IMG/VR virus record: IMGVR_UViG_3300035698_023326
Coordinates: 1 to 37,827 of that record
DNA: 37,827 nucleotides
Source: a virus
Direction: 5' to 3' (one strand)
Shown: positions 33,301 through 37,827 of the stretch, piece after piece
How the letters are laid out: every line of letters begins with the position of its first letter
Numbering within the stretch: position 1 is the stretch's first letter
The notes under the pieces: generated by a model
The model's database searches: none
What the model saw: the letters and a program-made list of their open reading frames with translations, nothing else
What the model was told of the DNA's origin: nothing
Position numbers and translations under genes: made by a program

Positions 33301-35393
33301 GCATAGCTTCCTACACATTCATGTTTTGTTCTTGGGTCAGGGCAGAATATAGTTTTACCAAAATATTTTTCTAATAATGATTGATATTCATGATTTAGAT
33401 CCTCGTCTATTCCTGAAGCAAAACTAATTCCATATGGTCCGATACTTCCATCGCCGAGCATAAAACCAAACAATTTAGCAAAATCTTCATCTACATATTC
33501 TGGCGTATTGATTCTTTCTGAATTAAATTCGTTTCTATTACAAACATCTAATTTTGAAGTATTAAGATCGAACATGTTGCATATTTCTATAGCATCTGTA
33601 TGTTTGAGAGCTTTATTATCTGAATATAAAAATTGTCTTATTCTTCTAATATCTACTGAACAATCACATTGTCTCATCATTTCAGTGATGTTATTATATG
33701 ACTTGGATCTAAAATTTAATTTTTGATTTAAAGAAAGCTTTGCCCATTTTTCTCCAAATATACGAGGTATTTTAACAAGAGTATTATCATTTCTAATTAT
33801 ATTTATAACTTGATGTTGTTTTGGAATTAGATTTTGGAAATCTACATATTCAACAACTCCTGTTTTTTTATCGTGGATTAAGAGAGGGTGAGTATACGTA
33901 CCTCGTAATTCAACATGTTTAGATCGTACTTTCAATATTGGTTGAACGCCGTTGTTTACATGATAACAAACATCGCTATTTATTATGTTTTCATTTTGGT
34001 CATATGAGAATACTTCATCTCCTTCTCTTAAATCTTTGATATATTTGTATCCTTCTGATGTTTGAACTCTTGATTCTCCAGTTAAGCATAGCCGGTAGAT
34101 TACCATCGCATCTTCCATAAGCTTCAAAAGGTGAGCGATACGTCTTCCGGCATATAGAACTGAAACTCCGTATGGATAGAAACCGCGTCGTCTCATTCCA
34201 ATTCTCATATGAATAACCTGCGTTGGATCGAATCGAATAACATTATTGATTTTTGGACTTCCGCTCATGGAAGCGAATTGAGTGTTTGTTCCAGTGGTCG
34301 TTACAGAGGCTTGGCCTGGGTGGTGGCCTACAGCAGAATCTGCTTGAGATGCTTTTTCTTTTATACTTGATATTACTGCTTGATAATCGGGTCCAAGATA
34401 AGATTGTTGAAATTCTAGGAGTCTTCCTCTTACTGTTTCTATTCTATATAATGTTTCTGGAGGAAGTTCAGAAATTTTTTGAATACCAAGCTCTGGGCTG
34501 TCAGCGTCGATAATTATTTCTAGAAACAAGTCTCCGTTCTTTACAACATTTCTTGACCAAGACCAGAGGTCTTCTGTTTCTAGTTGTAATAAGTCGTCAA
34601 ATAACCAGTCTAATTCTTCTTTTACTCCTTGGCTTGGCGTTGAGACATTAAATATTTTCCCATCTATATCAGGAACAGTTGTTTCGTCGGAGTTATGAAC
34701 TATAACACCATTACACGCAAAGTTATGATATATATCTGTTGTTATATCATAAACATTTTCTATTCCAATTTTTTCTACATTAAGAACAATAGAAAAGTTT
34801 TCCATTGAAACAAGTCGGTCATCTTTTGTAAGTTGGCTGGCCTCACACCATTCTCCATTTCTTTTTAGAAACTTATGGTCCCCAGTGCACTTAATAGATT
34901 TTTCATTATCAAATTTCACTTCATATATTTGATCTGTTTTGGTATACTTGACATTATGGGCGTTTCCAATTGTTATATCTTCGTTTGCTTTGTCATAACA
35001 AAATACCTCAAAATATTCTCCATTAGGATATTTTTCGAGAAGTTGTTCGATAGTAAAATCTCCACGTGGAGTGTTGATAATGCTATCTTTAGACAAGCAG
35101 TATGTATCAAGGGCCGAGGAAATTTCCGGGATGTTTTCCATTCGGTCATATTCCAGGTATCTTGCTCTTCTATCTGTATGTTCTCCGATTTCTAGAAAGT
35201 CGTTGAGATCTGTTATTTCAACAGCATGGTTAAATGTAGATCCGCCCTCTAAGTATTCAGCGGATCCCATTGCGTCAGCTCGTCCAATTCCCGCACCCGA
35301 TAGAGAAGCTGGATTTGGAGCTTCTTTAGAGAGATCGCGAGAGAATATAGAACTAAATATGTCTTTTAAAGCTTCCCAAGGTTTTGGTGCCAT
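30306..35393 (-). CDS. 20: portal protein, gp20-like, with three in-frame inteins
   Basis: A 1695-codon frame that would splice to a 639-aa portal. Extein segments are residues 1-98, 235-435, 857-932 and 1432-1695. They carry T4 gp20 hallmarks: SDETTVPDIDGKIFN, MRIGMRRRGFYPYGVSVLYA, MEDAMVIYRL joined to TRAPERRIFYIDVG, and LPGG joined to SNLGEIDDTKYFREKL. The portal is the dodecameric ring at one capsid vertex through which DNA passes, and it nucleates head assembly. The C-terminal ~110 residues are Pro/Ala/Glu-rich and disordered, beyond the T4 length. All three insertions begin with Cys, end with Asn and are followed by Ser or Thr. Without splicing the portal could not fold, so they should be active. 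The ATG overlaps a TATAAAT stretch with GAGAGG upstream. Confidence 0.95.
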   Translation of the reverse strand: MAPKPWEALKDIFSSIFSRDLSKEAPNPASLSGAGIGRADAMGSAEYLEGGSTFNHAVEITDLNDFLEIGEHTDRRARYLEYDRMENIPEISSALDTYCLSKDSIINTPRGDFTIEQLLEKYPNGEYFEVFCYDKANEDITIGNAHNVKYTKTDQIYEVKFDNEKSIKCTGDHKFLKRNGEWCEASQLTKDDRLVSMENFSIVLNVEKIGIENVYDITTDIYHNFACNGVIVHNSDETTVPDIDGKIFNVSTPSQGVKEELDWLFDDLLQLETEDLWSWSRNVVKNGDLFLEIIIDADSPELGIQKISELPPETLYRIETVRGRLLEFQQSYLGPDYQAVISSIKEKASQADSAVGHHPGQASVTTTGTNTQFASMSGSPKINNVIRFDPTQVIHMRIGMRRRGFYPYGVSVLYAGRRIAHLLKLMEDAMVIYRLCLTGESRVQTSEGYKYIKDLREGDEVFSYDQNENIINSDVCYHVNNGVQPILKVRSKHVELRGTYTHPLLIHDKKTGVVEYVDFQNLIPKQHQVINIIRNDNTLVKIPRIFGEKWAKLSLNQKLNFRSKSYNNITEMMRQCDCSVDIRRIRQFLYSDNKALKHTDAIEICNMFDLNTSKLDVCNRNEFNSERINTPEYVDEDFAKLFGFMLGDGSIGPYGISFASGIDEDLNHEYQSLLEKYFGKTIFCPDPRTKHECVGSYAVQNTIAAQIFKSLGFVSGHDKKRIPQWAFTASKKIRKALIRGLVDADGSVRYTNAGLWTGTIGLANKPLVEDAKELWSSCGLSSGHIIERDRRDEYHEITPGRFISGGLSWCLYVSDLDLPKYENVLSVKPDGEEEVYDITIDNNLHNFIVNGTVSHNTRAPERRIFYIDVGTLPPNKGEAVLERVRDKIKKKKIYNRRTGQIDERYNAWAADEDFFIPTRPESNTRIETLPGGCLSMDTEIPLLDSRVLTLQQMKEEHQLGKQNWIYSCNPENGEIVPGIVSWAGTTHEKAKVMKLTFDNGKTITCTPDHKFPILSKGKIRADELEVGESIIPLNTRKEKVCMSRKLHYEQIYDNNSKEWVFVHRMITNYFTNDLVGEWNFCEKYINEPKKTTHHIDYNRYNNNPENLLRMASKDHAIYHSRHINDPIIRQRIIEGNERYLANMSEEEREEKRLIYKKNAYKASMAMAKKLKENPKFREEFKDICKKSQAKSKINKPEMWKEISKKQSQRNIIMWENDNMRNHIISKQKIQFDSYLFDKAKQYMIESNGKTYLTIEKINKDKNFIARFGKLNTHIARKSFNTSQGFTIIHLKKLVKSFGYKSTRELKQDLLLYHDKNIHKQLMNKVSTFIPECESIDQLTDVIQNNTIFAAKFKKLNKLKNIKKHNLEKMIQANGYENFEQLKNEIELYNHKITKIEYLEDEIEVGTLTIDVDEKYHSYHTFGINSIGFTFNSNLGEIDDTKYFREKLMVALKLPKTYLFQDEVSITRTSFATQDMRFARTIFRIQKIIAQGIKQIAIRHLILKGFSEEDIRSLKINFTSPSDWLELSRSELLTNRYNLAASIKGSSIYDDYTILTKILSHTKEEAKEIIDKKEQQTLREQEIQAQAQIFAQLTTPDQAAFGVPPVPPSGGTTPGLEGLPGLESTPEAPATGAGMAPEAPAAGVKMAPEIEGTPLRMDIQKQPETLAVPEQSKPKRFTDFADLEADEEEIDINYDE
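31101..32597 (-). other. intein 3: HNH-nuclease intein with Phe before the terminal Asn
   Basis: Portal residues 933-1431 (499 aa). It starts CLSMDTEIPLLDSRVLTLQQ, has block B ITCTPDHKFPI, then an HNH motif THHIDYNRYNNNPENLLRM with DHAIYHSRH (1092-1120). A Lys-rich region (1150-1390) with two similar helical units, FTIIHLKKLVKSFGYKS and IKKHNLEKMIQANGYEN, is likely DNA binding. The end is TLTIDVDEKYHSYHTFGINS, then IGFTFN and extein Ser. The usual penultimate His is Phe. The junction is TLPGG/SNLGE. Confidence 0.9.
32826..34088 (-). other. intein 2: LAGLIDADG homing-endonuclease intein
   Basis: Portal residues 436-856 (421 aa). Block A is CLTGESRVQTSEGYKYIKDL, block B ELRGTYTHPLLI. Two dodecapeptide motifs, LFGFMLGDGS (641-650) and LIRGLVDADGS (737-747), mark a LAGLIDADG nuclease. 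It ends VYDITIDNNLHNFIVNGTVS, then His-Asn, with Thr as the +1 residue. The extein junction is VIYRL/TRAPE. Confidence 0.95.
34692..35099 (-). other. intein 1: mini-intein without nuclease
   Basis: Portal residues 99-234 (136 aa). It starts CLSKDSIINTPRGDFTIEQL (block A), has IKCTGDHKFL (block B, Thr and His) and ends VYDITTDIYHNFACNGVIVH plus Asn, followed by extein Ser. No nuclease fits in this length. The extein junction is ALDTY/SDETT. Confidence 0.93.
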
Positions 35394-35440
35394 TTATATG
35401 CCTCTCAATTATTTTTATCTTTACTTAATAAAGTAAATTC

Positions 35441-35462
35441 TATTCATATCTTTATATATAAT
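35441..35462 (+). promoter_or_regulatory. upstream element shared by two repeat-protein genes
   Basis: The 22 bases here are identical to 36834-36855. Both copies precede repeat-protein genes and end in TATATATAAT, which may serve as a promoter. The gene at 37322 has a related TATATAAAT upstream. Confidence 0.45.
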
Positions 35463-35465
35463 GTT

Positions 35466-36752
35466 ATGCGTAGATTTAGAGAATTTATAAATATTCCAAA
35501 CTATAAATTAAAATCATTTAATGAATTTTTACTAAATGAATCTATTTCTTATACTTATAAAGTTCCGTCTTCTCCGCAAAAACAATTATTTGATTTCTAT
35601 TTATGGTCGTTATTCTACCAATATGGTCTAAATAAAATATTACCAAGTATGGAAGATAATAAACAAGATTTGGAAGTTATTGTTGAAGATGCAATAAAAA
35701 AGATTACTGATAGCCAGCAATTATTGTTATTATCTACTGGTTTAACTTCAATTGCTTCTGAACTAAGACATGTATATGTGAGAAATAGTAAAATTGATAT
35801 AAAACAGTTTTTTATTGATAAAGGGTTAGATTATAACAAATTTGAAAATTGGCATAATAATATTTTAGCTGAAAATATTGTACCAGCAGAAGGCAATAGT
35901 AATATTAGAGATAAAGCTGGTAAATCAATCATTAGTTCTGGTTACCGATCTTATGAATTTGTAAATATTGCCCAACAATTATTTGATAATATGAAATGGG
36001 ACGCAAGTTTTGGTGGTAAACCTTGGGTAAAGATATGTAAAGGTTGGAAACAATTATATAGTGCTAATAATGTAAATGACAAGATAAAATCAATTGACCA
36101 TATATATGATTTACAACATAATACTGGTTTTGCTTTAAATAAAACAAAAATATTTGATAATACCTGGATAAAAACTGCTTTAGATACAAAATATAGCGGC
36201 AAAATTTGGGAACTAGTAAACAATAGTTCAATACCACAAAAAATAGTTGGTTATTTAGTAAAATTGTCTGGTGTTGGTGAAAGCAAAGAATCTGAAGAAT
36301 CTGATTTGAGTAATTATACAGCTGAACAATTATATGAAAAAGCATTGGCTTCAGGTAAACGTTGGCTAGAAGCCGAACCATATATTATGAAAAATCCTGA
36401 TTTTGCTTATTTATATGCAAAACGTATAATAAGAAGACGTTGGCCTGAAGCCGAACCTTTTATAATGAAAAATCCTTATTTTGCTTATTGGTATGCAAAA
36501 GATGTAATAAAAGGACGTTGGCCTGAAGCAGAACCTTACATCATGAAAGATCCTCAATCTGCTGCGTGGTATGCAACAGATGCAATAAAAGATCGTTGGC
36601 CTAAAGCTGAACCTTACATCATGAAAGATCCAGAATATGCTTATTGGTATGCAAAAAATGTAATAAAGGGTCGTTGGCCTGAAGCCGAACCTTATATCAT
36701 GAAAGATCCTGATTTTGCTTCTTTGTATACAAACATGATGAAAGGCCATTAA
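35466..36752 (+). CDS. repeat protein: unknown N-terminal domain plus five 26-residue repeats
   Basis: A 428-aa protein. It begins with two stacked leader-like peptides, MRRFREFINIPNY and KLKSFNEFLLNES. Residues ~28-275 form an unrecognised helical domain with LFDFYLWSLFYQYGLNKILP and DKAGKSIISSGYRSYEFV. From residue 299, five repeats follow with an exact period of 26 (Arg-Trp at 299, 325, 351, 377, 403), consensus RWPEAEPYIMKDPxxAxxYA plus a basic KxVIKG. They would form a helical solenoid. The stop at 36750 interrupts a sixth, degraded unit. It diverges from the portal gene across 72 bases and is paralogous to the genes at 1-202 and 37322. Function unknown. Confidence 0.85.
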   Translation: MRRFREFINIPNYKLKSFNEFLLNESISYTYKVPSSPQKQLFDFYLWSLFYQYGLNKILPSMEDNKQDLEVIVEDAIKKITDSQQLLLLSTGLTSIASELRHVYVRNSKIDIKQFFIDKGLDYNKFENWHNNILAENIVPAEGNSNIRDKAGKSIISSGYRSYEFVNIAQQLFDNMKWDASFGGKPWVKICKGWKQLYSANNVNDKIKSIDHIYDLQHNTGFALNKTKIFDNTWIKTALDTKYSGKIWELVNNSSIPQKIVGYLVKLSGVGESKESEESDLSNYTAEQLYEKALASGKRWLEAEPYIMKNPDFAYLYAKRIIRRRWPEAEPFIMKNPYFAYWYAKDVIKGRWPEAEPYIMKDPQSAAWYATDAIKDRWPKAEPYIMKDPEYAYWYAKNVIKGRWPEAEPYIMKDPDFASLYTNMMKGH

Positions 36753-36800
36753 TCTGAAGCTGAACCTTATACTATGAAAAATTATTGTTATGTTTTTTTA
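36360..36800 (+). repeat. 78-bp coding repeats, five intact plus one degraded
   Basis: Five 78-bp units encode the 26-residue repeats. After the TAA at 36750 the same frame still reads SEAEPYTMKN, a sixth unit in which the Trp codon has become a stop and further residues have drifted. The 120-base gap 36753-36872 contains this remnant and the shared upstream element at 36834-36855. Confidence 0.85.
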
Positions 36801-36872
36801 TTTATTTTTACCCTTATTTAAGAAAACAAATTTTATTCATATCTTTATATATAATTATCGAGATCATATATT

Positions 36873-37247
36873 TTGAATAAATTTAATATATCACAACACA
36901 AATTGAAAACATTTTACGAATTTATATATGGTGATTCTTCTTTGCCAAAATTTAAAGATGCTAAATTCGCATATGATTATATTGTAAACAATAATCTAGG
37001 ACGGCAGGAAGAAATCGAACTCTATATAATGGAAGATCCAGAATATGCTTATAAATATGCCAAAAACATATTAAAAGGAAGGTGGGAAAACGCTGAGCCT
37101 TATATAAGAAATTCTAGATATGCAAGTTTATATGCCAAAAACGTATTGAATGGAGATTGGCCAGTAATCAAACCTGAAACTGATTCAATAATTAATTATA
37201 AAGACCAAGGTTCACCTGGGGCAACTATTTTACCAGTAAAAATGTAG
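36873..37247 (+). CDS. short repeat protein of the same family
   Basis: A 124-aa protein with a TTG start (NKFNISQHKLKTFYEFIYGD), aligning with the leader of the 35466 protein but lacking its large middle domain. Two to three degenerate 26-residue repeats follow: IELYIMEDPEYAYKYAKNIL, GRWENAEPYIRNSRYASLYA and NGDWPVIKPE. The tail is NYKDQGSPGATILPVKM. It looks like a deletion derivative of the larger gene. No ATG or ribosome-binding site is clear, so it could be decaying. Confidence 0.65.
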   Translation: MNKFNISQHKLKTFYEFIYGDSSLPKFKDAKFAYDYIVNNNLGRQEEIELYIMEDPEYAYKYAKNILKGRWENAEPYIRNSRYASLYAKNVLNGDWPVIKPETDSIINYKDQGSPGATILPVKM

Positions 37248-37321
37248 AGATATTCAATTACCATCCAAATTCTTTTAGCAAAAACTTTTCAATTATTCTG
37301 CAACTTATTTATATATAAATT

Positions 37322-37827
37322 ATGCGTAAGTTTAGAGACTTTATAAATATTCCAAGTTATAAACTAAAATCATTTAGTGAATTTCTACTAAATGAAAGTA
37401 TAAACTATACCTATAAAGTACCATCTTCCCCGCAAAAACAATTATTTGATTTCTATCTATTATCATTATTTTACCAACATGATCTAAATAAAATATTGCC
37501 AGGTATGGAAGATAATAAACAAGATTTAGAAGTTATATTAGAGGATGCAATAAAGAAGATAACCGATAGTCAACAAAAATTATTATTATCTGCTGGTCTA
37601 ACCTCAATTGCTTCTGAACTAAGACATGTATATGATATAAACGACGAAATTGATATAAAACAATTTTTTGATGATAATGGTTTAGATTACAATAAATTTA
37701 ATAATTGGTTAAACCGTGTTTTAGCCGAAAATATTGTGCCAGCAAAAGGCAATAGTAATATTAGAGATAAAGCTGGTAAATCAATCATTAGTTCTGGTTA
37801 CCGATCTTATGAATTTGTAGATATTGC
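37322..37827 (+). CDS. partial repeat-protein paralogue (runs off the right edge)
   Basis: From ATG 37322 the frame reads MRKFRDFINIPSYKLKSF and continues unbroken to the window end (168 codons). It is closely similar throughout to residues 1-168 of the 35466 protein, including QLFDFYLLSLFYQHDLNKIL and NSNIRDKAGKSIISSGYRSY. It is therefore a recent tandem duplicate. The repeat region would lie beyond the window. No ribosome-binding site is evident; TATATAAATT lies immediately upstream. Confidence 0.9.
   Translation, partial: MRKFRDFINIPSYKLKSFSEFLLNESINYTYKVPSSPQKQLFDFYLLSLFYQHDLNKILPGMEDNKQDLEVILEDAIKKITDSQQKLLLSAGLTSIASELRHVYDINDEIDIKQFFDDNGLDYNKFNNWLNRVLAENIVPAKGNSNIRDKAGKSIISSGYRSYEFVDI

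Noticed and set aside
30306-35393. Group I or II introns in the portal gene
   Set aside because: The reading frame is continuous through all insertions and the ends match protein-splicing blocks, so inteins explain them fully.
36753-36872. tRNA or small RNA gene in the gap
   Set aside because: No cloverleaf could be drawn; the gap holds a degraded repeat and a copied upstream element.

Overview
The window is AT-rich DNA from a tailed, T4-like (myovirus-type) phage of a probable Gram-negative host. The best anchor is a head-morphogenesis block on the minus strand with the T4 gene order: portal (gp20-like, 35393 to 30306), a charged 599-aa protein where T4 has its small core genes, prohead protease (gp21-like), scaffold core (gp22-like) and major capsid protein (gp23-like, ending at 23915). 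Most genes have clear Shine-Dalgarno sequences, are tightly packed and often overlap by 1-4 bases. Several TATAAATA boxes resemble T4 late promoters. No tRNA gene or CRISPR array was seen.

Layout. 1-1977: a minus-strand operon of small proteins that all begin with a similar short aromatic/basic peptide. 1958-5133: plus-strand genes for an HNH nuclease fused to an IMP dehydrogenase/GMP reductase-type enzyme, a deoxyribosyltransferase-like protein, a DUF2158-like protein and a broken zinc-ribbon protein. 5120-7042: minus-strand small virion-like proteins, a broken lipoprotein and an AAA+ ATPase. 7130-10200: uracil-DNA glycosylase, methyltransferase-like protein, a small protein followed by a strong terminator, and DnaJ. 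10241-14132: mostly unknown proteins, with a decayed gene carrying a TnpB-like tail. 14209-16099: two cell-wall hydrolases. 16281-18525: phosphatase, dCMP deaminase, Cys-rich protein, and a secreted protein with a GspC-like motif. 18514-23735: small unknown genes, a DUF5662-like protein and a homing-endonuclease-like gene beside the capsid gene. 23915-35393: head genes. 29353-30285 and 35466-end: proteins with a 26-residue repeat. A relative of the right-end genes also runs off the left edge on the opposite strand.

Most notable: (1) the portal gene carries three inteins of three types (mini, LAGLIDADG, HNH). (2) About seventeen otherwise unrelated proteins start with a peptide resembling the T4 capsid-targeting sequence, in the same window as the gp21-like protease that would cleave it; I infer a large set of packaged internal head proteins, including a lysozyme and an amidoligase-like enzyme. 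(3) A modular 26-residue repeat (RWPEAEPYIMKDP...) is attached to different N-terminal domains. (4) At least seven genes become coherent only after a one-base shift, mostly at homopolymer runs, so the assembly may hold indel errors, the genes may be decaying, or some may use programmed frameshifting. Mobile-element traces are dense: three inteins, an HNH fusion, a NUMOD3/PD-(D/E)XK gene and its remnant, and a TnpB fragment.
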